64,000 bases of DNA from CALAED01 sp036555725 (GTDB lineage Bacteria; Actinomycetota; Actinomycetes; Streptosporangiales; Streptosporangiaceae): NCBI GenBank assembly GCA_036555725.1, contig DATBKU010000057.1, positions 186,001-250,000 of the forward strand, written 5' to 3'. The notes under the pieces were generated by a model, which worked only from the letters and a program-made list of their open reading frames with translations, did not search any database and had not been told where the DNA came from. A program made the position numbers and the translations under genes. Shown here one piece after another: positions 34,309-42,496 of this stretch. Position 1 is the stretch's first letter; every line of letters starts with the position of its first letter.

Positions 34309-35015
34309 GCCTAGGCGCCCCTCCTCGCTCAGCCCTGGTCAGGAGGATGCTGAACACCCCGTCCGCCACCCTCCCGGCGGCCCGATGTACGGCTTTTCTC
34401 CTGCTTCGTCCGGCCATCATGCCGCATGACCGGGGTTTTCGGTCTGCCCCACCCCTGGGTTGTCCCGTGCCAGCTTGCCCTACTCACGGCCCGTTCGCAG
34501 GCCGATGCGCGCGAATCCCGCGTACCAGAATTAATCGATCATGAGGCCGGAATGTCATGCGGAGAACCGACGACGTGGAAGTGCAGCGGCCCGTCCGAGC
34601 GGGACAGACATATCACCTTTAAGCGAGAAAAAATCTAGTACCTCAGTGGTGGTTTTTCCACCCCGGTTCAACGTAAGCTCCGCACCGCCGCCGTGCGAGG
34701 GTGCGACAGAACGTGACGGACGCCGAAATTCGCGCCACCATCCCGCTACCAAGCGTGCCAACGGCATTAATCATACCGAGCGGTATTCTCAACCTGCCAT
34801 CCAGTTTATCGATTACCCAAAATAAAGCCGTGATTACGCTGGGTACCCTCGCGGACGTCTCGGCCGGAATAGGTTGTGACCTGCTGAGCTACGATGCGAC
34901 ACTCTACGTATAGCCGGGCACGACGTATCACCCTTTCGATCGCTACCGAGGAATGGCCGATCGTGATCTAACGTCGTGCGGCCTGGACACTAAGCGCCAG
35001 AGGGGTGCTTGGCAG
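34309..35015. other. Long low-GC intergenic region upstream of the flavohemoprotein gene
   Basis: About 700 bp with no supportable gene and clearly lower GC than the surroundings. It contains a GGTGG-TTTTT-CCACC hairpin (34648-34662) and a perfect dyad ATACCG-AG-CGGTAT (34773-34786) about 230 bp before the flavohemoprotein start. The dyad could be an operator; the base composition suggests regulatory or horizontally acquired DNA. Confidence 0.5.
34773..34786. promoter_or_regulatory. Perfect dyad ATACCG-AG-CGGTAT
   Basis: 6-bp arms with a 2-nt centre inside the low-GC gap upstream of the flavohemoprotein gene. Candidate operator, binding protein unknown. Confidence 0.35.
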
Positions 35016-36134
35016 ATGTCGCTTAATCCATGCGTGGTCAAAGAGAGTTTCGCGCAGATCGAGCCGGTGGCCGATAAAGCGGCCGCCTATTTCTACGGGC
35101 GGCTGTTCGCCGAGAACCCGAGTTTGCGCGTGCTGTTTCCGCCGGCGATGGACGCGCAACGCGAACGGCTGTTCCGGGCGCTCACCCGGATCGTGTGGAG
35201 CCTCGACAGCCCGGACACACTCGCCGCGTACCTGCGTCAGCTCGGCCGTGATCATCGCAAGTTCGGGGTGCTCCGGGAACACTACGAAGCGATCGGAAAC
35301 GCCCTGCTCGCCACGATCAGAAAGTTCGCCGGCGACGCGTGGACACCCGAGGTAGAGGAGGCCTGGACGGTCGCCTACACCACCGCGGCCACGGTCATGA
35401 TCGAGGCCGCGGACGCCGCCGCCGCCGACGCGCCGCCCTGGTGGATCGCCGAGGTGGTCGACCACGAACTGCGCACCCCCGACATCGCGGTGCTGACCGT
35501 ACGGCCCCGCACGCCCTACGGGCACGTCGCCGGGCAGTACGCGGCCATACAGACGTCGCGCTGGCCCCGGGTCTGGCGGCCGTACTCGATCGCGAACGCG
35601 CCGCGGGACGACGGCCTGGTGCGGTTCCACGTCCGCGCGCTGCCCGGCGGCTGGGTCAGCGGCGCGCTCGTACGGCACACGCGCATCGGCGACACGCTGC
35701 TGCTCGGGCCGGCCGCGGGCACGATGGCCGTCGACCCCGAGTCCGACCGCGACCTGCTCTGCGTCGCGGGCGGCACCGGGCTCGCCCCGCTCAAGGCCAT
35801 CGTCGAGCAGGTCGCCGACGCGGACGCGCCGCGCGCGGTGCACCTCGTCGTGGGCGCCCGCACCGAGCGCGACCTATACGACCTGGCCGCGCTGGAGGCG
35901 CTGGCGGACGCGCACGCCTGGCTCGACGTGATTCCCGTCCTGTCTCAGGATCCCGGCGCGGCGGCTCGGCAGGGCCTGGTCCCGGACGTGCTGGGCAGGC
36001 TGCGCGACTGGAGCGACCACGACGTCTACCTCGCCGGCCCGCCCGCGATGATCTCGAAGTCGGTCGCCCTCCTGCAGGACCTGGGCGTCCCGCCCGACCG
36101 GCTGCGGCACGACCCGCTCGACGTCGGCCGTTAA
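35016..36134 (+). CDS. Flavohemoprotein (globin plus FAD/NAD reductase; NO dioxygenase-like)
   Basis: 372 aa from ATG 35016 (GAGGGG site); the frame is open 21 codons upstream. The globin domain covers 1-135: B10 Tyr in AAYFYGRLFAENP, E7 Gln region AQRERLFRAL, proximal His in LGRDHRKFGVLREHYEAIG. The reductase half has the FAD motif RPYSIANAP, GGWVSGALV and the NAD site CVAGGTGLAPLKAIV, ending in YLAGPPAMI. The C-terminus is close to but shorter than Hmp. Converts NO and O2 to nitrate, or reduces other substrates. The heme-pocket residues support true NO dioxygenase activity. Confidence 0.88.
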   Translation: MSLNPCVVKESFAQIEPVADKAAAYFYGRLFAENPSLRVLFPPAMDAQRERLFRALTRIVWSLDSPDTLAAYLRQLGRDHRKFGVLREHYEAIGNALLATIRKFAGDAWTPEVEEAWTVAYTTAATVMIEAADAAAADAPPWWIAEVVDHELRTPDIAVLTVRPRTPYGHVAGQYAAIQTSRWPRVWRPYSIANAPRDDGLVRFHVRALPGGWVSGALVRHTRIGDTLLLGPAAGTMAVDPESDRDLLCVAGGTGLAPLKAIVEQVADADAPRAVHLVVGARTERDLYDLAALEALADAHAWLDVIPVLSQDPGAAARQGLVPDVLGRLRDWSDHDVYLAGPPAMISKSVALLQDLGVPPDRLRHDPLDVGR

Positions 36135-36216
36135 CGCCGCCGACCGGACAGCCGTACGGCCGCCATTACCTGACGCGGCATCGACGCCGTACACCGTCGG
36201 CCGCCATGATCGGGAC

Positions 36217-36615
36217 ATGACGGAATTCACCGGGCAGCTGACCGAGCTCATGCCGTTCGCGGGCACGCTGGGCATCGAAGTCGACAAGACGACGGCGGAG
36301 GAGGTCGCCGGACGCCTGGCCTGGGCGCCGCAGCTGTGCACGAGCGGCGGGGTGCTACATGGCGGCGTGCTCATGGCGCTGGCCGACACGCTCGGCGGGG
36401 CCTGCGCGTTCTTCAACCTGCCTGCCGGCGCGACCACGAGCACCATCGAGTCGAAGACGAACTTCTTCCGTCCCATTACCGCCGGCCACGTGCGGGCCGT
36501 CACCCGGCCGCTGCACGTCGGGCGGTCCACGATCGTCGTGCAGACCGACCTGTACGACGACGGCGACCGCCGGGTGGCCCAGGTGACGCAGACTCAGGCC
36601 GTTCGACGGGCATAG
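36217..36615 (+). CDS. PaaI-type hotdog thioesterase
   Basis: 132 aa hotdog protein. GGVLHGGVLMALADTLGGAC is the catalytic HGG...D/E region of PaaI/YbgC-like enzymes; STIESKTNFFRPITAGHVRA forms the central strand pair. Hydrolyses an acyl- or aryl-CoA thioester, with unknown substrate. Confidence 0.9.
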   Translation: MTEFTGQLTELMPFAGTLGIEVDKTTAEEVAGRLAWAPQLCTSGGVLHGGVLMALADTLGGACAFFNLPAGATTSTIESKTNFFRPITAGHVRAVTRPLHVGRSTIVVQTDLYDDGDRRVAQVTQTQAVRRA

Positions 36616-36643
36616 CGTCGGCGGGCAGTGCCACGATGGCGGT

Positions 36644-37744
36644 ATGGACAACGCCGTACTCGCCATTGGCACACGCAAGGGGCTCTTCGTCGCCCGCGCC
36701 GCGGCCGATCGGACCCGGTGGGAGGTCGGCCCGATCCAGTTCTCCACCAACCCGGTCAGCGCGCTGGCGATCGACGCCGACCGCAGGCGGCTGATCGCCG
36801 CGGTCAACAACCCGTTCTGGGGCACCGCCATCGTCTTCTCCGACGACCTCGGGGAGACCTGGTCGGAGCCACAACGCGACGCCGCGGACGCGCCGATCGC
36901 GTTCCCGGAGGAGACCGGCGCCGCGCTCGCCGACGTCTGGCAGCTGCGCGTTTCGCCCATCGACCCCGACGTCGTGTACGCGGGGGTGGAGCCGGCCGCG
37001 CTGTTCCGCTCGACCGACGGCGGCCGTACGTTCACGCTCGTCGAAGGGTTGTGGAACCACCCGCATCGGCCCACCTGGCGGCCCGGGGGCGGCGGGCTGT
37101 GCCTGCACACGATCGTGCCCGACCCGGTCGACCCCGATACGATCACCGTCGCCATCTCCACCGGCGGGGTCTACCGCACCACGGACGGCGGAACGAGCTG
37201 GGCCGCGCGCAACGAGGGCATCCGCGCCGACTTCCTCTCGGCCGACGACCCCACGCCCGAGTACGGGCAGTGCGTGCACAAGGTCGACCTGCATCCGAGC
37301 GCTCCCGAGCGGATGTTCCTGCAGCACCACGGCGGGGTCTATCGCAGTGACGACGCCGCCGGCTCGTGGTCGCGGATCGACGACGGCCTGCCGGCCGACT
37401 TCGGCTTCCCCATCGTCGTCCACCCCCACCGGCCCGACACGGTCTACGTCCTGCCGCTCACCTCCGACCAGGTGCGGATGCCCGCCGGCCTGCGCTACCA
37501 GGTCTGCCGCAGCGACGACGCGGGCGCGACCTGGCGGCCGCTGACCGCGGGACTGCCGACGGACCCGTGCCACGCCTCGGTGCTGCGCGACGCGATGTGC
37601 GTCGACGGCGGCGACCCCGCCGGGGTCTACTTCGGCACCCGGGACGGCGCCGTTTACGCCAGCCGAGACGACGGCGAGAGCTGGTCGGAGGCCGTCCGTC
37701 ACCTGCCCGACGTGCTCTGTGTCCGCGCGGCCGTCCTGTCGTGA
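36644..37744 (+). CDS. BNR/sialidase-like beta-propeller protein
   Basis: 366 aa. Repeated Asp-box motifs of propellers: FSDDLGETWSEP, FRSTDGGRTFTLV, YRTTDGGTSWAAR, YRSDDAAGSWSRI, CRSDDAGATWRPL and YASRDDGESWSEA (about six to seven blades). No signal peptide and no sialidase catalytic residues are evident, so a cytoplasmic glycan-hydrolase activity is not supported. It is followed 34 bp later by a MoaD/ThiS-like gene, a pair seen repeatedly in actinobacteria, but the joint role is unknown. Confidence 0.85.
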   Translation: MDNAVLAIGTRKGLFVARAAADRTRWEVGPIQFSTNPVSALAIDADRRRLIAAVNNPFWGTAIVFSDDLGETWSEPQRDAADAPIAFPEETGAALADVWQLRVSPIDPDVVYAGVEPAALFRSTDGGRTFTLVEGLWNHPHRPTWRPGGGGLCLHTIVPDPVDPDTITVAISTGGVYRTTDGGTSWAARNEGIRADFLSADDPTPEYGQCVHKVDLHPSAPERMFLQHHGGVYRSDDAAGSWSRIDDGLPADFGFPIVVHPHRPDTVYVLPLTSDQVRMPAGLRYQVCRSDDAGATWRPLTAGLPTDPCHASVLRDAMCVDGGDPAGVYFGTRDGAVYASRDDGESWSEAVRHLPDVLCVRAAVLS

Positions 37745-37778
37745 ACGAGCCGCCGAGGACGGGGCGGGAGGCGCCGAC

Positions 37779-38066
37779 ATGACGACGGTCCGCGTACGGC
37801 TGCCGGGGGCGCTGCGCGACCTGGCCGGCGCGGCGGCGGTGATCGCTCTCGATGTGCCGGACGGCGCCACGGTCGGGGATGTGCTCGACGTTCTCGGCCG
37901 GCGGCTCCCGGCGGTCGAGCGGCGCATCCGCGACGAGCGGGGGCTGCTGCGCCGCCACGTCAACGTGTTCGTCGGCGCCGCCAACGTCCGCGACCTGGCG
38001 CTGCTCGCCACCCCGGTGCCCGCCGGCGCCGAGGTCTACGTGCTCCCCTCGGTTTCTGGTGGCTAA
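37779..38066 (+). CDS. MoaD/ThiS-family sulfur-carrier-like protein
   Basis: 95 aa from ATG 37779 (GGGAGG site). Ubiquitin-like fold with the VRVRLPGALRDLAGAA start, HVNVFVGAANVRDL centre and the C-terminal di-Gly end VLPSVSGG, which in this family is adenylated and thiocarboxylated. It pairs with the upstream beta-propeller gene. It could serve molybdopterin or another sulfur transfer; no moaE or E1-like gene is adjacent. Confidence 0.88.
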   Translation: MTTVRVRLPGALRDLAGAAAVIALDVPDGATVGDVLDVLGRRLPAVERRIRDERGLLRRHVNVFVGAANVRDLALLATPVPAGAEVYVLPSVSGG

Positions 38067-38077
38067 GGCCGGCGCCT

Positions 38078-38803
38078 TTACGTTGTAGATTCGCCCTTGG
38101 CGAGGTGGGTGCCGAAGAAGCCGAGAATCCGGGTCCACGCGTCCTCGGCGGCGACCGCGTCGTAGCCGTACGACATCGTGACCTTGCTGAGCACGTTGAG
38201 CGGCCGCGGCAGCTCCTCCTGGTTGAGGAAGCCGTGGCCGACGCCCGGGTACTCCTTGACGTCGTGCGGCACGTCGAGGCCGGTCAGCGTGCCGTCCAGC
38301 TTGGCGGCCGCGCGGCGGAGCATCAGGTCGCGCCCGCCGTAACTGGCCACGATCGGGCACGCGCCCGCCAGCACCTCCGCGGACCGCCGCGGCACCACGC
38401 CGTAATTCACCGCCGCCGCCGCGAAGTCGTACCGTGCGGCGGCCACCAGCGCGAAGCCGCCGCCCATGCAGAACCCGATGACGCCCACCCGCCCCGCGCA
38501 GTCATCCCGCCCGGCGACCCAGGCCCGGGCGGCCTCGATGGCGTGCCACGTCGAGCCCTTGCGCGACAGCAGGTCCCGGAACGCCTTCCGGACGCAGCGC
38601 AGCTTGGGCCCGGCCGTGTAGAGGTCGGGTGCCAGAGCAACGTATCCGGCGGCGGCGAACCGATCGGCCTGGCGGCGCACGTCCTCGGTCAACCCCATCG
38701 CCTCGTGCAGGACGACGACGCCCGGCCAGGACCCGGCGTCGTCGGGTGTGGCAAGGTAGCCGCGCAGTTCTCCCGCACCCGCAGGAAAGGTGATGTTCGG
38801 CAT
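38078..38803 (-). CDS. Dienelactone hydrolase family protein
   Basis: 241 aa. Cys nucleophile in GVIGFCMGGGFALV, Asp in YGGRDLML and His in GVGHGFLNQEE give the Cys-Asp-His triad of DLH; VVVLHEAMGLTEDVRRQADR contains the oxyanion glutamate region. Hydrolyses lactone-type intermediates of aromatic degradation or related esters. No catechol-pathway genes flank it. Confidence 0.9.
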   Translation of the reverse strand: MPNITFPAGAGELRGYLATPDDAGSWPGVVVLHEAMGLTEDVRRQADRFAAAGYVALAPDLYTAGPKLRCVRKAFRDLLSRKGSTWHAIEAARAWVAGRDDCAGRVGVIGFCMGGGFALVAAARYDFAAAAVNYGVVPRRSAEVLAGACPIVASYGGRDLMLRRAAAKLDGTLTGLDVPHDVKEYPGVGHGFLNQEELPRPLNVLSKVTMSYGYDAVAAEDAWTRILGFFGTHLAKGESTT

Positions 38804-38872
38804 GGCACCCTACTGTTGCGTAACAAGCGCATCTAGGGAAGCCCGGCGCGGGCCGTCACTAAGATCGCCGCC

Positions 38873-39736
38873 ATGGATCTGCGGCTCAGCGGCAAGCGGG
38901 CGTTCATCACCGGCGGCACCGCCGGCATCGGCCTCGCCATCGCGCACGCGCTGGCGGCCGAGGGCGCGGCGGTCTCGGTCTGCGGGCGCGACGCCGACCG
39001 GCTCGCGGCGGCCCTCACCGGCCTGCGCGAGACGGCAGCGACCGCCACCACGAGGACCGCGACCGCCGAGGGAACCGCCACTACGAGGACCGCGACCACC
39101 GAGGGAACCGCGACCGTCCACGGTGTGGTCGCGGACGTGACCGACACCGCCGCCCTCGGCCGCGCGGTCGACGAGAGCGCGGACCGGCTCGGCGGTCTCG
39201 ACCTGCTCGTCGCCAACGCGGGCGGGTCGCACGGCGGCGACCTCCTCGACTCGACCCCCGAAGACTGGGCCGAGACATACGCGATCAACGTGCTGCACGC
39301 CGCGCACGCCGTACGGACCGCGGTGCCGCATTTCGACCGGTCCGGCGGGGGCGCCGTGGTGATCGTGGCGTCGATCACCGGATGGAAGCCGGGGCCGAAG
39401 TCCTCGTACGCCTCCGCGAAGGCCGCGGAGATCCACCTGGCCGCCACGCTCGCCGAGGAGCTCGGCCCGCGCGGCGTCCGCGTCAACGCGCTCAGCCCAG
39501 GCTCGGTGCTCTTCGAGGGCGGCGGCTGGGACGAGTTCGGCCGCGCCTACCCCGACCGGCTGGCCGCGTTCGCCCGCGAGGACTTCCCGGCGGGCCGGCT
39601 GGTCGCGCTGGACGAGGTGACCGACGTCGCCTGCTTCCTGCTGTCGGAGCGGGCGTCGGGCATCAACGGGGCCAACATCTGCGTCGACGGCGCCCAGGAC
39701 CACCCGAGCGTGCGCCGCTTCTTCCCGGCAGGCTGA
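38873..39736 (+). CDS. Short-chain dehydrogenase/reductase with an internal 11-residue repeat insertion
   Basis: 287 aa, about 30 longer than typical SDRs. Cofactor motif TGGTAGIG, NAG in VANAGGSHGG, catalytic Ser in VASITGWKPG and YASAK (SSYASAKAAEIH). The extra length comes from residues ~57-80 built of TATTRTATAEG-type repeats from a 33-bp tandem DNA repeat (39041-39106), placed in a loop between strands 3 and 4. NAD(P) oxidoreductase, substrate unknown. Confidence 0.9.
   Translation: MDLRLSGKRAFITGGTAGIGLAIAHALAAEGAAVSVCGRDADRLAAALTGLRETAATATTRTATAEGTATTRTATTEGTATVHGVVADVTDTAALGRAVDESADRLGGLDLLVANAGGSHGGDLLDSTPEDWAETYAINVLHAAHAVRTAVPHFDRSGGGAVVIVASITGWKPGPKSSYASAKAAEIHLAATLAEELGPRGVRVNALSPGSVLFEGGGWDEFGRAYPDRLAAFAREDFPAGRLVALDEVTDVACFLLSERASGINGANICVDGAQDHPSVRRFFPAG
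39041..39117 (+). repeat. 33-bp in-frame tandem repeat inside an SDR gene
   Basis: Two near-identical 33-bp units (39041-39073 and 39074-39106) plus the start of a third encode TATTRTATAEG/TATTRTATTEG/TATV. Units differ at only two bases. The repeat keeps the frame and lies in a surface loop. Confidence 0.9.
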
Positions 39737-39952
39737 CGCGCCGCAAAGGGGGTTGCCGCCCCGAGTGCCCTGTACCCCGGCACCGGACGGCACGCGCGCC
39801 TGCAGCAAACGCTTGGTTGTTATCGAAGCGTTATCTTCCGCACTCTGGTCAGTTCGTTAACCCGGACGTAACTTACTCGCGGGTACCTTACGTGTGATTC
39901 AATTCACACGGCGCGCGCGCCACTTTCGTCCCACCCCGTCATGGGAGGAAAC

Positions 39953-40858
39953 GTGCTGTCGCGCCCCCGAAGATTCCGGTCACCGCTGGTGGCCACCACC
40001 TCCCTGTTCACCTCCACCCTCCTGCTGACCGCCGGGCTGCTGCTGAGCGGCCAGGCACGGGCCGCCGACCCGATCGCGGCGGCCAAGGCCCTCGCCGCGC
40101 CCGGCGTGCCGGGCGCCAACAACTGGTCCTGCCGGCCCAGCGCGGCGCATCCACGTCCGGTCGTGCTGGTCCACGGCACGTTCGCCACCGGCTCGGTCAA
40201 CTGGCTCGCGGCGTCACCGGCCATCGCGTCGCACGGGTACTGCGTGTTCGCGCTCACGTACGGGACCCGGCCAGGGGTGCCGCTGCTGGGGGCGATCGCC
40301 CCGGTCGCCGACTCGGCCGCGCAGCTTGCCACGTTCGTCGACGGCGTGCTCGCCGCCACCGGCGCCACCCGCGTCGACATGGTCGGGCACTCCCAGGGCG
40401 GCATGATGCCCCGCTACTACCTGCGCTTCCTCGGCGGCGCGAGCAAGGTGCACGCCTTGGTCGGACTGGCGCCGTCCAACCACGGCACCACGCTGAACGG
40501 ACTGGCCACGCTCGCCGCTTCGTTCCCCGGAGCACTCGACCTCATCGGATCGGGCTGCCCGGCCTGCGCCGACCAGGTCGCCGGCTCGGCGCTGCTCCAG
40601 AAGCTCAACGCGGGCGGCGACGCCGTGCCCGGCGTTAGCTACACGGTGATCGCGACGCGGTACGACGAGGTCGTCACGCCGTACACGAGCCAGTTCCTCA
40701 GCGGCGGCGACGTCCACAACGTGACCCTCCAGCGGCTCTGCGTGCTGGACCTGTCCGAACACGCCGCCGTCGCCTTCGATCCGGTGGCCTTGCACGAGGT
40801 GCTCAACGCCCTCGACCCCGCCCACGCCACCACCACGAACTGCCTGTCGCACCCGTAA
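39953..40858 (+). CDS. Secreted lipase/esterase (alpha/beta hydrolase, class 2 lipase-like)
   Basis: 301 aa from GTG 39953, preceded by GGGAGGAA; the ATG at 39941 overlaps that ribosome site and is less likely. A Sec signal peptide with a twin-arginine-poor basic N-terminus (SRPRRFRS), a long hydrophobic core and likely cleavage near QARA/ADP (~37). Oxyanion region PVVLVHGTFATGS, nucleophile S147 in MVGHSQGGMMPR, Cys residues at the CPAC and CVLD regions suggesting disulfides, and the terminal EHAAVAFDPVALHEVLN with the likely catalytic His. Confidence 0.9.
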   Translation: MLSRPRRFRSPLVATTSLFTSTLLLTAGLLLSGQARAADPIAAAKALAAPGVPGANNWSCRPSAAHPRPVVLVHGTFATGSVNWLAASPAIASHGYCVFALTYGTRPGVPLLGAIAPVADSAAQLATFVDGVLAATGATRVDMVGHSQGGMMPRYYLRFLGGASKVHALVGLAPSNHGTTLNGLATLAASFPGALDLIGSGCPACADQVAGSALLQKLNAGGDAVPGVSYTVIATRYDEVVTPYTSQFLSGGDVHNVTLQRLCVLDLSEHAAVAFDPVALHEVLNALDPAHATTTNCLSHP

Positions 40859-40879
40859 ACCCGGGCCGGCAGGCCGGGG

Positions 40880-40922
40880 GACGTTTCTTCAGGGGCGCCC
40901 CGCCCGTCCCTGAAGAAGCGTC
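40880..40922. terminator. Strong bidirectional terminator between lipase and thyX
   Basis: 15-nt arms GACGTTTCTTCAGGG and CCCTGAAGAAGCGTC (40880-40894 and 40908-40922), 14 of 15 pairs, 13-nt loop. It sits between convergent genes. Confidence 0.85.
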
Positions 40923-40952
40923 ACCCCAAAGAAAGCGCGACCGCTGAAATCC

Positions 40953-41750
40953 TTAGACCTTCCGCCAGCGCGGCGCCCACGCGCCGTCGTCGATCTCGTA
41001 GTCGGAGAACAGCGCCGGCGCCTCAGCCCGCATCAGCTCGCCGATCTTGTGGAAGATCAGCCGGATCTCCTCCTCCGCGCCCGCAGCGGTACGGGCCTCG
41101 ATCGTGTGCCGGAGCGTACGGATATTCGCGGTCCAGACGAGTCCCGTCGCCACGCCCTCGGGCGCGAAGCGCCGCATGAACGACGTCTTGTGCTTCTTGT
41201 CCTTGAACGGCACGCCCCCCTCATCGAGGTGGAAGTGCTCCGACATCCAGCCCTGGAACTCCTCCATCTGGTCGAGCATGGCGGTGGCCCGCTTCATCAG
41301 CTCCGCGTCCTCGCGCGCCCACTCGGGGAACCAGAACGGAATGTCGCGCAGCCGGACGTACCGCATCGACTCCTGGGAGATGGCGACGCCCGGCCGGTGC
41401 CGGACCAGCTCGTGGGTCAGCACGCGGCTGACGTTGTGCAGCACGAAGCTGAAGCTGACGTGCTCCAGCACCGAGCCGTGCAGGCTCCGCAAGATGTTCT
41501 CCAGGTAGGCCGTGCTGTCGGTGCGCACCTTGCTGACATTGGGGTTGAGCCCCGGCTCCCACGAGCGGTAGCACAGTCGCCCGGCGAACTCGGCGAGCGC
41601 CTGGGGATCGTTCAGCTCATTGTCGAGGTCGCCCCGGTCGAGCCGCTCCAGCCAGCTCTCGCCGCCCACGTCACGCAGGTACCGCGCCACCTGGTCGTAG
41701 TCGAGCTGGGGCCGGGCGACGAGGAACACCTCGGGTTCGACGCTCTTCAC
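40953..41750 (-). CDS. thyX: FAD-dependent thymidylate synthase ThyX
   Basis: 265 aa. The ThyX signature RHRxxxxxSxxSxRY is present at 117-131 (RHRPGVAISQESMRY); LEHVSFSFVLHNVSRVLTHE and RTLRHTIEARTA are further family blocks. Makes dTMP from dUMP with methylenetetrahydrofolate and FADH2. A run of 13-bp tandem repeats lies just upstream of its start. Confidence 0.95.
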   Translation of the reverse strand: MKSVEPEVFLVARPQLDYDQVARYLRDVGGESWLERLDRGDLDNELNDPQALAEFAGRLCYRSWEPGLNPNVSKVRTDSTAYLENILRSLHGSVLEHVSFSFVLHNVSRVLTHELVRHRPGVAISQESMRYVRLRDIPFWFPEWAREDAELMKRATAMLDQMEEFQGWMSEHFHLDEGGVPFKDKKHKTSFMRRFAPEGVATGLVWTANIRTLRHTIEARTAAGAEEEIRLIFHKIGELMRAEAPALFSDYEIDDGAWAPRWRKV

Positions 41751-41780
41751 TTCTCGCTCCCCTCACCGTCGCCTGCATCC

Positions 41781-41819
41781 AGTCGCATCATTCAGTCGCA
41801 TCATTCAGTCGCATCGCAC
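41781..41819. repeat. 13-bp tandem repeat upstream of thyX
   Basis: AGTCGCATCATTC twice in perfect tandem (41781-41793, 41794-41806) followed by a third diverging copy AGTCGCATCGCAC, 30-70 bp before the thyX start. Possible iterated operator. Confidence 0.7.
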
Positions 41820-41986
41820 CCAGCGGGACAGCTGCGGTCGACATCGATCCGCACCAGCAAACCAGGTCGCACCGACAGAGTGCGACGCAACACGGCGGTA
41901 ATGTCCGTTCGAGCGTGACACTCCTGCCGTTGTTGCCGCACACTGGTGGGGGCGAACGGGGACGCACTACTCGCGGAGGTAACTGC

Positions 41987-42496
41987 ATGACGGTGACGCA
42001 GCCGTCCGGTCTGGCCGTGCCGCTGCGCGGCCCGCACCGGCCACGGGCGATCCGTTTCCTCGGGCTGCACGAGACGGTGGGCTGGACGCTGAAGGTGTAC
42101 GGCATCGCGGCGCACGGCGAACGGCCGCGCCAGGCGCTGGTCGAGGCGGTGCGATCCATGTCGTCGACAGTGCTGCCGAGCCCCGCCGTATGGTCCGGCG
42201 ACGGCGACCCGGATCGCTACGGCGTCGGCTTCGTGATCCTGCACGACGCGGGCGACTACTGCTTCGCGCTGTTCGACTGGTGGGCCGCCGAGAACGAGAT
42301 CCATCAGCGTCTGTACTCCGCGCCGCTCGATCGCCCCGACGCGATGGGCCCGCACCCGACGCCGGCCATCGGCTGCGTCTGGGAGATGGCCGTACACGAC
42401 CACGAACGGCGGGCCTGGTTGCGGCACGTTCTCGCCCGTCCCGAAGGCCCCGACCTGGGCGCCTATCTGCGCGACCGGTTCGAAGGCGACATCTAA
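41987..42496 (+). CDS. Conserved hypothetical protein
   Basis: 169 aa from ATG 41987 (GCGGAGG site). No family recognised. Compact alpha/beta pattern with RPRAIRFLGLHETVGWTLKVYGIA, GVGFVILHDAGDYCFALFDWW and PAIGCVWEMAVHDHERRAW; no signal or membrane segment. The stop TAA overlaps the oxidoreductase ATG (TAATG), so the two are translationally coupled and the protein may help the molybdoenzyme. Confidence 0.75.
   Translation: MTVTQPSGLAVPLRGPHRPRAIRFLGLHETVGWTLKVYGIAAHGERPRQALVEAVRSMSSTVLPSPAVWSGDGDPDRYGVGFVILHDAGDYCFALFDWWAAENEIHQRLYSAPLDRPDAMGPHPTPAIGCVWEMAVHDHERRAWLRHVLARPEGPDLGAYLRDRFEGDI

Noticed and set aside
36644..37744. Sialidase activity for the BNR protein
   Set aside because: Asp-box repeats alone do not make a sialidase; no arginine triad, Tyr/Glu nucleophile pair or signal peptide was recognised.
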